Assembly: GCA_018105865.1 (NCBI GenBank)
Contig: CM030869.1
Location: 7,505,525-7,569,524, forward strand
Direction: 5' to 3'
DNA from: Metaphire vulgaris
Taxonomy: Eukaryota > Annelida > Clitellata > Crassiclitellata > Megascolecidae
DNA: 64,000 bases
Shown: positions 1 to 9,718 of the stretch, piece after piece
Layout: every line of letters begins with the position of its first letter
How positions within the stretch are numbered: the first letter of the stretch is position 1
The notes under the pieces: model-generated
The model's input: the letters and a program-made list of their open reading frames with translations, nothing else
Databases searched by the model: none
What the model was told of the DNA's origin: nothing
Program-made: the position numbers and the translations under genes

Positions 1-178
1 TTCGTTGGCGGCTAATAACATGGTGAATTTTTAAAAAAAAATCTATGAAACACTCACGTGGCAAAGATCTTAGCGACAACGCAACACCAAAATAGCAATT
101 CCAATTCGATTATAATTACTATTTACCATCCCTCCCCTCACGCGCCCCGCGACCCATCCTTACCCCGTCGCTCGGTAA

Positions 179-706
179 TAGGGCTGCGCTAACCGAGTAG
201 TTTAGGAGTCGAGTAGGAGTCGAGTAGCTTAGCGAGTACTCGCGTAAAACCGGAAATACATGATTTGCAAACGTTACACGTCACATAATGCGTATTATTT
301 GCCTCATGGCCCTCATTTAACCAAAGCAGAACATTAGATACAGTTACATATCAATTTTTCGGATATTCAAGCGTTTTCAAATTTAGTATAACAGAAGTTA
401 CAGAACAGAAACTATTTTACCGGTACTGGCAAAAAATATGAGGTCTTCACTAGAGTTGGCCCACTGTGGACAACATTTTAACTAACTGGGGCATAACGAG
501 TAAGAATAACCTAAATAAGACTGATTAATAATTATTTGTAACAAATAACGGTAGGCCAAATTTTAATGAAATTCTTTGGTTATTCTTTATTTATCTATTC
601 TATTCTTTGTTTAATTATTCTATGCGAGTACTCGACTCCAAAAAATTACGCGACTCCAATTTGGAGTAGAGTACTCGCGTTACTCGAGTTACTCGGCGCA
701 GCCCTA
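179..706. mobile_element. hAT-type non-autonomous element, TAGGGCTGCG family, copy 1
   Basis: The element starts TAGGGCTGCG and ends CGCAGCCCTA, a perfect terminal inverted repeat. It is flanked by an exact 8-bp direct repeat, CTCGGTAA, at 171-178 and 707-714. An 8-bp duplication with TAGGG/CAGGG-type ends is the hallmark of hAT transposition. Both subterminal regions are dense in ACTCG/CGAGT pentamers, as expected of transposase-binding repeats. No transposase is encoded, so it would have moved in trans. Confidence 0.85.
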
Positions 707-959
707 CTCGGTAAACTCTCAAATGCTCTTCATCTCACTTTTCGAAGTTTTCGGGCGCCGCAGGTGAACGTAGCCTAATTTTGGTTCAATAGCACTTGTG
801 TGGCATGAATCGGCGCAAGAGTTGTGGACAAATGGAACAGTCTGGACGAACGAAGAGACAGTAAACGCATTCAAACGCATTATCTTGGAATACTGGGTTA
901 GTAGACGAGGAGTTGAGTTTTCACACACGCTCCGAAACCACTTGAAATCACTTTAGCCT

Positions 960-978
960 ATTGTTATTATTATTATTA

Positions 979-1038
<60 letters not shown>

Positions 1039-1148
1039 CATCATCATCATCATCATCGTCGTCGTCGTCGTCATCATCATCCATCATCATCGTCATCATC
1101 ATCATCATCGTCGTCGTCATCATTATCATCATCGTTATCATCATCGTG
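960..1148. repeat. Compound trinucleotide microsatellite (TTA)n-(TCA)n-(TCG)n
   Basis: An unbroken run of TTA passes into interspersed TCA and TCG blocks. It is open in several frames only because of the 3-base period and is not coding. Confidence 0.95.
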
Positions 1149-1744
1149 GAATAGGCCTAAGTCTCAGGTGGCTTCGTACGGTTCGTACCTAAGAGGTGAG
1201 TTCAACACTGCATGAACGTTATTAATATTATTATGCCTATAACGTAGGCCTATATTTATTATTCGTGGCACGTGTTTAACGTGATTTCGTTTTGTTGGCG
1301 TTTTATACTTTTTTCATTAGAATGTGTCTCGGCAAATGTGACAGTCCGGTATTCATAGCTAGAGAATATCGAGGCTCGTGTCCTTTGACGTCTATGGCAT
1401 TTACTTCCTGTGGAAATTTATTTGCCACCGAAGATTTAAACAGGCAGGGCGCTATAGAAGTAGTCGTCGAGAAAGATAAGGGACTGCAATTTTAAGCATC
1501 GTCTTCTATCTTGATGTTTCCGGGGAAAAAATTGCTCTTTCCATCCCGGAAAATTTGGCATCTACATCAACTAACAGCAGCCTCCTAGCTGACTTCCCCG
1601 GCTTTGCCAGTCCCCCCCCACCCCCGAGAGTCCAGAGTCTAAATTAAACGCTGCATAAACCACTTCTACAACTAAACTTAGGAAGCTCGCGTAAGCAGAA
1701 TGTCTATACTACAGCTCACAAAATAGACTAGACTAGTTATCTAT

Positions 1745-2007
1745 TCTGGACCACCGAGAGAAATTCTGGGCCCCTGGGCAAAACAGTCGCGGGGCCCCTA
1801 AAGTGGTGACGACTACTTTGCTTGTCAGTCTAGTCAGAAGGCAGTTGAAACTTAAAGCCTGTCTTGCGCCTTGCTGACGGGCACCCCGAACGCTCCTGCG
1901 TCCTCAACCCTAACCTAACCCTAATTGCGGACCCGCCTGGCCCCCCCCCCTACAGATCGCCGGGCCCCTAGGCATTTGCTCCCCTCAGCCCCTCTCAGCG
2001 GGCCTGG
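1745..2007. mobile_element. Degenerate hAT-like MITE related to the CAGGGCCGCC family
   Basis: This is homologous to the element at 19065-19387: both share blocks reading like GAGAAATTCTGGGCCCCTG and GGCATTTGC. The ends CTGGACCACC and GCGGGCCTGG are diverged inverted repeats, and the flanks TTATCTAT and TTGTCTAT look like a decayed 8-bp duplication. It holds the shared motif near GACGACTACTTTGCTTGTC at 1808-1828. Confidence 0.55.
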
Positions 2008-2021
2008 TTGTCTATGTACAC

Positions 2022-2217
2022 CAGTGTTTAATCTAGACTCCTGGATTCCGTGGGAGAAACTGAAAAAGCCGGAGGGAAAACTGACAAAGCCGGGTGGAAA
2101 ACTGACAAAGCCGGGGGGAATTCTGCTAGGGGCCGCTGTTAGTCCATGTAGTATTCCAAAATTTCCGGGGGGGAAAGGGCAATTCCCCCCCCCGGAAACG
2201 GCCTAGGTTAAACACTG
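2022..2217. mobile_element. hAT-like MITE, CAGTGTTTA family
   Basis: The ends are CAGTGTTTAATCTAG and TAGGTTAAACACTG, flanked by an exact 8-bp repeat ATGTACAC (2014-2021, 2218-2225). The interior is G/C-run rich and non-coding. Further copies lie near 6.4, 6.6, 27.7 and 39.9 kb. Confidence 0.85.
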
Positions 2218-2721
2218 ATGTACACTATATCTACATGTATGTACAGTAGAACGTTGCAACGGACTTGGGGTTATAATGTACCGCAGTGTACGGTCCTGTT
2301 CAGAACGCTACCGTATTGGATCAATGTTCCCTCTAATTTTTTGTAGTCTGTGTGTGCAGGAAATTCTTGTGAGCAAAATTTTACACGGAAAGCCAACTTC
2401 TGTGCGCGCTGAGAATTTGTCCGGAATCAAAATTACTTATTTGCTAACAAGCTAATACGTCTCAGAACACTGTTATTGGTCAATGATCCGCTTTTTACAA
2501 TTTTCCCATCAGTTTATAATATACGCACATGCATTGGCGTAAACTCTGATGAAAAAGCGGGGACCCAAACTCTATACCTTCCCCTTTCCTATGGCGGTCT
2601 TTCGAAAAGTTGGGGTTCTATCCAATTTTAGTCCACAATAAGTTGGCAGGGTTACGGCATGTTACAAAGCCGCTTAAGTGATTCGCACAGTTCCAAACAG
2701 TTTGGGAAACCTTGGCCTATA

Positions 2722-3210
2722 GTACTTTTCAAAACTTACTCTTATTTCGCAATAACTGAATAACGCAAGGAAAGCGTATTCCGACCATTTTGCTCTGAAG
2801 CTCCACTAACAATGGGGAATCTCTGGTAATCGAAGAATCACCTGATGATCTGGCGGTTAAGCGATTTTGCCGTACTCGTAGGATTTCTAAGACGCGTAAT
2901 AAAGGTATGTTCCTGGCAAAATTCTTGAAAAGATAATTTTAAAAAATTCAATAACTATTTCTCTCCTTTCGTCTTATTTGGCAAAATATGAATAACTTTG
3001 CATAATATATTTGACACATTTTCCATTCTAATTGAATCAGAGCTTCTGTTTTGCCATTTATTCAAAACTCAGAAGATTCCTTTCAAAAAACGTTCGTCAG
3101 ATGGCGTAATGCCTTTTTCATTATTACGTGCTACGATTAGGGTCGCGGACACGTTACAAAACCTCTGAAGTGGGTCGCAGTTCCAAAATGTTTGGGAAAC
3201 CCTTCTCTGA
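2722..3210. repeat. Dispersed repeat of about 490 bp ending in GTTTGGGAAACCC
   Basis: The same sequence recurs at 31212-31696 in this orientation and at 23158-23625 and 40483-40868 in the opposite one. Shared blocks include a CTTATTTCGCAATAA start region and a GTTCCAAAATGTTTGGGAAA end. The CAGGGTTTCCCAAAC-like end recalls hAT (Charlie-type) elements. No coding capacity is seen. A partial extra end lies at about 2645-2715. Confidence 0.7.
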
Positions 3211-3414
3211 TTGATTCCTTCTCTTGTTCTTCAAAATATTCATTAAGCTTAATTGCGGTTCACAGTTTGCGCTGAATGTCAGACATGTTGCTCCTATATC
3301 CATTCGAATTTCTAGGTCTTGAAACTGTTCACAACCATGAACTCTTAAATGAAGTCGCTGTTCGTTTTCATTTCAAACATAGGCGCAAACTTCTATTAGG
3401 CTGCTAGGCACAAG

Positions 3415-3591
3415 CAGTGGCGGCTCCACCGGGGGGCCAGGGGGGCCCGTGCCCCCTATTGAGAGCCTGGCCCCCCAGTTGGGACCCTATACTTAATGCT
3501 ACATACATTAAACAACAAATGGTTGGCCCCCCATGATTAGAAGTTGCCCCCCAAACGGCCCCCCACTTGCCAAATCCTAGAGCCGCCACTG
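3415..3591. mobile_element. hAT-like MITE, CAGTGGCGGCTC family, copy 1
   Basis: It is bounded by CAGTGGCGGCTC and GAGCCGCCACTG and flanked by the exact 8-bp repeat GGCACAAG (3407-3414, 3592-3599). The interior is G-run and C-run rich with an ATTAAACAACAAATGGTTGG block seen in all copies. This is the commonest MITE family in the window, with nine copies. Confidence 0.9.
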
Positions 3592-3941
3592 GGCACAAGT
3601 CCTCATTTTTGAGAGGTAACCATAGAATGGAGAAGGTACAGGGATCGGCTCCCCACTTTTTCTTCCACGTTTACGTCAATAATTTCAAAACTCTATTTTA
3701 AGACATTTCTATTGCTATTTCATTTCTCAATATTACATTTCTATTGCTGCATAGTTGTCCATTGGTCGGTTTTTTGAACCCAAACCCAAACCCAACCCAC
3801 CAACTTTCCAACCCAATCCACATGAATTTCCTAGGCGTTTAATCTAGAGTAGTAGAGTTGAAATAGCTATAACCCATACTGCATGGGGCTATGTTAGCCA
3901 CGAAATGAACAGAACGCAATTTAGGAATATACGTACAGAAA

Positions 3942-4016
3942 GACGACGATTATGATGAAGACGACGACGATTATGATGAAGACGACGACGATTATGATGA
4001 AGACGACGACGATTAG
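3942..4016. repeat. 21-bp minisatellite, about 3.5 copies
   Basis: The unit is made of GACGACGACG plus ATTATGATGAA. It is a small tandem array with no further features. Confidence 0.85.
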
Positions 4017-4423
4017 TCTTTTCTGGCAATCGTCCGTGAATCTATTAAAGCCAGCTCTGACGACGACAAGGAGGAACAATCTGGATAAGAGGAGTCTCTT
4101 CCGTGAAGACGTGTTTTTATATAGCGCCAACTCCTGGTGACTGTCTACAGTGTCGACACGTGAAGTATAGGCCTAAGGCCTAACAACGCCGCGAAGCCGT
4201 TCAGTCGACATTGAACGTTCTTTCTGCATCACGAGAAGTGCTCGTTCGATCGGCGCACGCAACTTGACGCAAGAGCAATACACGTGCTCGCTGTTACTCC
4301 TCTAATTCCTCCCTCACGAGTCTCTTCTTCCTCTTTCTCCGCTGATTTCTCCTCCTTCTCTTCCTCCCTCTCCTGACCTATATCGCATTCCATCTCTTCC
4401 TTGACGTGTGTTGTCGCTGCTTC

Positions 4424-4510
4424 TATTCTTCTTCTTCTTCTTCTTCTTCTTCTTCTTCTTCTTCTTCTTCTTCTTCTTCTTCTTCTTCTTCTTCTTCTTC
4501 TTCTTCTTCC

Positions 4511-4560
<50 letters not shown>

Positions 4561-4595
4561 GTCTTCTTCCCCTCCTCCTCCTCCTCCTCCTCCTT
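4424..4595. repeat. (TTC)n microsatellite with (TCC)n end
   Basis: This is a polypurine/polypyrimidine run of about 170 bp. Poly-Ser, poly-Leu and poly-Glu reading frames across it are artefacts of the repeat. Confidence 0.95.
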
Positions 4596-4688
4596 CCCCC
4601 GAATATTGATTCCTTCCTCTCTTTCGTTTCGCTTTCATTTCAATCGCCCTGTTAATGTGAATGCAGCAAATAAGTAAAAATAAATATG

Positions 4689-4859
4689 TAGTGGCAGCTC
4701 CAGAATTTGGCAAGTGGGGGCCGTTGGGGTGGCAACTTCTAAGCGCATGGGGGCCAGCCATTTGTTGATAGTTATATAGTAGTAAGTACAAGTCCCAACA
4801 GGGAGCACTGGGGGCCAGGCTCGGGCCTCCCCGGATCCCCCCATGTGAAGCCGCCACTG
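4689..4859. mobile_element. hAT-like MITE, CAGTGGCGGCTC family, copy 2
   Basis: The ends TAGTGGCAGCTC and AAGCCGCCACTG carry small changes from the family ends. The flanking 8-bp repeat TAAATATG is exact (4681-4688, 4860-4867). Confidence 0.85.
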
Positions 4860-4892
4860 TAAATATGAAATGTAATAAAGAGAGCGTAAAGT

Positions 4893-5160
4893 GTCTACTT
4901 GGCGTTAAGCGACCAGGTCTTGTCAAAGCATCGAAGTTGAGCAACGTCGAGCGCGGCTCGTACTTGGATGGGTGCTCGCGCTGCTCAATCGAGTCGTTCA
5001 TAATTTAGGCGTCGTTACATTGGTGATAGCGTCTAGCTGCGAAGGTAAAGCGCAGGTCTTGAAAAGCAATGGCAGCCCACTCTAGAAGTTTAGATTAATA
5101 GCGTAAGCCACCTGCGTTGCTGCTTGCCTAGTACATGGCGATCAGCGCCGGACCCTAGCT
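4893..5160 (+). mobile_element. 5S rRNA-headed SINE
   Basis: The first ~110 bp resemble 5S rRNA. GAAGTTGAGCAACGTCG aligns with the 5S A-box region, and GTACTTGGATGGGTGCTCG with the C-box. From about 5030 the sequence switches to a body (GCTGCGAAGGTAAA, AGCAATGGCA, CAAGCCACCTGCGT-like blocks) that is also the body of the tRNA-headed SINE at 12904-13179. The 5S part lacks a normal gene end, so this is a SINE3-type element and not a 5S gene. Confidence 0.8.
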
Positions 5161-5732
5161 ACGCCAGTGTTTTATCCAGGCCTGCTAGGGGAGAATACCT
5201 CCCATGGGCGTCCGCAGAAAATTTTCCAGGGGCGGTGCAAAACAAGGTCTTGTGGCGAAAAAAATGAAAAAATTTTCCAGGGGTGCAAAATAAGGTTTTG
5301 TGACGGAAGAAACAAGCAATTTAATTTTTTCATGTCTCCACAATTTTTCCAGAGGGTTGCAATTGCACCCCCTCCGGACACCCAACTAGCCCCCCTCAAA
5401 ATTCCCTCAAAAATTTCAGCAGTGACACACATGTCTCCATTGAACTGTCTCTTCCTCTCCAGTCAAGTCAATTTGCTCCTTCCCCCTCGAAGGCCCGGGC
5501 TCTGGATAAAGCACTGCCCTACGTTCGAATTCAAGTACGGGATTACCTCTTGAAAAAGACTTGCAAAAGCAGAATTTCAGTCAGAGGGGCAATTGGGCGC
5601 TGAATTTTTTTTATAGCTGAGCGTTCTTCATGTTAGATGGCCAGCCCAGCCAGCCCAGCCAGCCCAGGGTTTCTCATTTGAAGATTTATTCATTGGTTCG
5701 CCCAAAAACATTCACGCTATAATTAATATAAT

Positions 5733-5928
5733 CAGTGGCGGCTCCACATGGGGAGCCCGAGAGCTAGGTCTGTGCCCTCCCTATTGAATGCCTGGCCCAC
5801 CTAATGGACCCCTGTTGGGACCCTATACTCACTACTACATAGGCTATTTATAGCAACAAATAGTTGGCCCCATGCTTAGAAGTTGCCACCCCATCGCCCC
5901 CCCCCCCCCAATCCTGGAGCCGCCATTG
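5733..5928. mobile_element. hAT-like MITE, CAGTGGCGGCTC family, copy 3
   Basis: The ends are CAGTGGCGGCTC and GAGCCGCCATTG, with the usual interior. Flanks AATATAAT and GCTATAAT are only partly alike, so the target duplication has decayed or been rearranged. Confidence 0.8.
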
Positions 5929-6390
5929 GCTATAATTATCGAAAAATGCACTCTATTGTAGGTCATTATCGACTCAGAACTCCGTTTGTTTGATTGCATC
6001 CAGGCAAGCCTCTGGCGAATTCGACAGAAATCCGAGTTCACTGGATCCGCTTCTTGGTCGGCCACTGACATGCTTGAACGAGGGCATGAAAGAAACAGAC
6101 GCGGCTGTGAAGTGATGTGCATATCGTCATATCGTCTTTAGAACATAAGTTTCAGCGTCTGTATTCACGCGGAAGACTTGCAAATGTGATACTAACAGAT
6201 CAATATTTACATTTTAGGTCTGTTATGAGACTTCACAGAGGCGGCCGGGCAAGTCGCCTTGAGCAGGAGCGGTTCAACGTTGGGGGTGACTGGGGATGCA
6301 TTCCCCCACTGGCCAACCAAAAATATGTGTGTGACATTGATGAATTTCTGAGAAAAATTGTTGATATTTATTTCTTGGTAGTAGGCCTAC

Positions 6391-6576
6391 TAGTGTTTAT
6401 TCTAGACACCTTGACATTGGGGGGAGGAGTTTGAAATGTTTGGGGGACACGATTTGTCTCTCCACGCTTTTTTTTGGGGGGGAGGAATTCCATCCCCCAA
6501 GCCAACATATACAAATTTTTGGGGAATTTTAAAACTTTGGGGGGAATCCCCCCAAACAGGCCTAGAATAAACACTG
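6391..6576. mobile_element. hAT-like MITE, CAGTGTTTA family
   Basis: It starts TAGTGTTTATTCTAG and ends CTAGAATAAACACTG, with an exact 8-bp flanking repeat AGGCCTAC (6383-6390, 6577-6584). The interior has CCTTGACATTGGGGG and CCCCCCAAAC-type blocks. Confidence 0.88.
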
Positions 6577-6629
6577 AGGCCTACTGCAGTCTAATAGTAT
6601 ACTTACTACAGCTGCAGTTCAATCGGATT

Positions 6630-6799
6630 CAGTGTTTAATCTGGACTCTGGACTCTGGGGGGAAACTGACATGGCCGGGGAGAGAAGTCAGTTAGGAACT
6701 GCTGTTAGTTGATGTAGTATGACAAAATTTCCGGGGGGAATTTAAAATGTCCGGGGAGAAGTGGCAATTTTTCCCGGAAACGGCCTAGACTAAACCCTG
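6630..6799. mobile_element. hAT-like MITE, CAGTGTTTA family
   Basis: The ends are CAGTGTTTAATCTGG and CTAGACTAAACCCTG. The flanks ATCGGATT and GTCGGATT differ by one base, consistent with an aged 8-bp duplication. Confidence 0.8.
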
Positions 6800-7581
6800 G
6801 TCGGATTAGCCTTGATGTATATCCACAAAGATATGGACTATTAATTATTGGACATATCCATAGACAATGCCATCACCAAATTCGCTTCCAGCCATAGAAG
6901 ACTCGATTTTGCACTATGACTTAAATTTGGACAACCAGAACAAAATGGCTTTTATACATTGTCAATTCTGAACATCATATTTTATAAATCAAATCTACAG
7001 ATTTCTTCCAAACCGTTTACATATAATTCCTTTGACAATTGGCGGGATCTTCATAGAAATTCATTGCACCCCACCAAGAGTTCTTGGAACCGCCACTGGT
7101 CTTGAGCAGACGTAAAAGAATGTCGACAGCTCACGTAATATACGCTGTAGGCCTACTTGCTTTTAGTTAACTGAACGCAGTTTATTTCTGTAGATCAGAG
7201 GTGGCCAACCCGCGGCCTGCATAGAATATTATTTGGTCCTATACTGATGCATACAATTTTTAAACACGAGTAAGACTTTCAGTTCCAGTCAGGGGCGTAG
7301 CCAGGAATTTGATTTAGGGGTATAATGTGATTTGGGAGTATAGGCTAAATCTTTAAAAAACGTTGAAAATCTTTTAAAACACTTAAAAAACTTTAAGATA
7401 GCCCGATTTTCTTTTTTAAGGGGGGGGGGGTATATATACCGATTTACACCCCGTCGCTTATATAATTTGGATTATATAGGCCTAAGTGTAATGTCACTCG
7501 ATTTGAATTTATTTTTAGCATAATTATATAATTTAAAATTTAGCCTCTATCTACGATCGCTCGCTCCATTACCGTTTCAGA

Positions 7582-7969
7582 TAGGGCTGTGCTAACCGAG
7601 TAGTTTAGGAGTCGAGTAGGAGTCGAGTAGCTTAGCGAGTACTCGAGTACTCGCGTAAAACCGGAAATACATGATTTTTGCGTCATGGCCCTCATTTAAC
7701 CAAAGCAGAACGCTATAGATACAGTTACATATCAATTTTTCGGATATTCAAGCGTATTCAAGTGTAGTATAACAGAAGTTACAGAACAGAAACTATTTTG
7801 CCAGTAATAATGGTAGGCCAAATTTTAATGAAATTCTTTGGTTATTCTTTATTTATCTATTCTATTCCTTATTTAGCTATTCTATGCGAGTACTCGACTC
7901 CAAAAAAATTACTCGACTCCAATTTGGAGTCGAGTACTCGCGTTACTCGAGTTACTCGGCGCAGCCCTA
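7582..7969. mobile_element. hAT-type non-autonomous element, TAGGGCTGCG family, copy 2
   Basis: It is nearly identical in both ends to 179-706 but has lost about 140 internal bases. It is flanked by an exact 8-bp repeat GTTTCAGA (7574-7581, 7970-7977). Two insertions in 8 kb with perfect duplications suggest fairly recent activity. Confidence 0.88.
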
Positions 7970-8100
7970 GTTTCAGACAGTAATTTACATAGATTTATTA
8001 TAATAAATATTAAAGTCTATGGTAATTTAGGCCTATTAGTTTCTGCAGATAATTAGCCTACTCTTTCTAGGATAGGTCTATTAGCCTAATTTGTTCCCTA

Positions 8101-8310
8101 GTTGTGAAGTTCGAAGAATTTTTTTTAAGTTCGTAAAAGTTCAATATACAGTAGTTCAAGAAAAGTGAAGTTGGGAAAAGTTAATTAAAGTTCGAATTTC
8201 CAACTTAGTCCTCGTCAGGTGACTCAGCTGTTCTTGAATTGGCAGCGGTGGCTGAGGAACGCTTGTTCTCAAGAAAGTTTTCAATAGTTTTGCACAGATA
8301 CTAGCACAAA
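8101..8310 (-). mobile_element. 3' end of a decayed hAT element (minus strand)
   Basis: On the minus strand this reads a transposase C-terminus ending ...SPDED-stop (stop at 8205-8207), followed by a GAAC-rich tail. It parallels the ...SSDED-stop and tail at 36375-36482. Nothing longer can be read through it. Confidence 0.5.
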
Positions 8311-8629
8311 TGTATCAGAAACAGCAAACTCATGCTGGTTCATGTTTGCTCTGAATGTTGTGTCACGAATAAAGTCGAGGATTTAAAGTCCAACAAATAT
8401 TCCTGCTTTCAGTTTAGCATCAGCTTTCATTTCCCCAAACTTCTGCCTAAAATACTAAAACGCATCCCCATTTTTATTCATTGCCATTACAAGATTTCTC
8501 CTAAGATCCAGCTTAATAGGCAGACACTAAGCTTAATAGGCAGCGGTGGTAGATAGACACTAAGCTTAATAGACAGTGGTGGTAGATAATCAATAATTAA
8601 GTGGATCAACCAGTGCTTCGATTCCCGGG

Positions 8630-8830
8630 CACTCACTTATCCACCAACGTAGATTGGACATTAATATCATAATATGGTCTACGTAGCGCTTTAATGCCAT
8701 TAGCTGATACTCTGTGCATTATGAGGCTGCGCTATAGAAGTTGAGATTGGGATTAGATTACTAAGATTAGTCTGATGACTCGTGCCCATTGCTTGTGCCA
8801 AAAAGAAAGGGCTATATAAATGTAAATAAG
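8630..8830 (+). repeat. LINE 3' tail remnant
   Basis: A block with TACGTAGCGCTTTAATGCC, then GCGCTATAGAAGTTGAGATT, matches the tails after reverse-transcriptase ends elsewhere in the window (20.6-21.1 kb). No open frame remains. Confidence 0.45.
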
Positions 8831-9028
8831 GAAGGCAATCGATATAATTTACTGCCACCTATCGAGAAAAAAGAGGTTGATTCGAGAAAATAAAACAATC
8901 TGCGACAGTCGATGTAATTTAATCACAGAATAGCTGTCGTCGTTGTTGTTTAGTCAACTGGATTAATACAAAGACGGTGATTATTATGTAAAAGAGCGTC
9001 CGTTTTATTGGAGAGCGCAGAGGTTATT

Positions 9029-9287
9029 ATGTCGGTGAAGGAAAATGACCCTCCGCCGAAGCATTTCGACAACAGTCTAGATGACTCTGGGACTGGGACT
9101 GGGGCCCCAGGAGGAGGAGGAGGAGCCCCTCTGTCGGCGGCTCCAGGCGATGCCTCGGCCGAGAGAAACATCGACGGTTTCACCACGGAGGAGACAGCCA
9201 AGGCCGCCGCCGCTACCGCTGACCGTCAAGTCGTTGTTGAGGCATGGACACTGGAAACCCCGAAGAAATCCGAAAAGATCAGCGCGG
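9029..9287 (+). CDS. MINDY2: MINDY2 exon 1
   Basis: This exon encodes the disordered N-terminus starting MSVKENDPPPKHF, with a Gly run and Ala-rich stretch. The donor GGTATTG gives phase 1: the leftover G joins AA of exon 2 to make Glu. The open frame runs on to 9319, so the 3' boundary rests on phase and donor only. Confidence 0.75.
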
Positions 9288-9624
9288 GTATTGTCTGGTT
9301 CTGCGTTGAAATGCAGTAATAATTAATAAATTGCATGTGACACTTCTGTGTCTTCTCTACTCTGGGTTAGCCCGCCAGCAGATATTATGTTATTATTATT
9401 TCTAGTATTATATAATTTAGTAGTAGTAGTACTAGTAGTAGTAGTAGTAGTAGCAGTAGTAGTAGTAGTAGTAGTGGTGGTAGCAGCAGTGGTGGTGGTG
9501 CAGCAGCAGCAGCAGCAGCAGTGGTGGTGGCAGTGGTGGCAGTGGTGGTGGTGGTGGTGCAGCAGTGGCAGTGGCAGCAGCAGTGGTGGCAGTGGTGGTG
9601 GTGGCAGCAGCAGCAGTAGCAGTG

Positions 9625-9658
<34 letters not shown>

Positions 9659-9672
9659 CAGTAGTAGTAGTG

Positions 9673-9718
<46 letters not shown>

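Noticed and set aside
4401..5001. Poly-Leu, poly-Ser, poly-Phe and poly-Glu frames
   Set aside because: They are translations of the (TTC)n microsatellite; the same applies to frames at 953-1215, 9323-9915, 27412-27630, 36426-36638 and 38507-38983.
4893..5010. 5S rRNA gene
   Set aside because: The internal promoter regions match, but the 3' half diverges and runs into a SINE body shared with tRNA-headed elements. A retroposon head explains it better.
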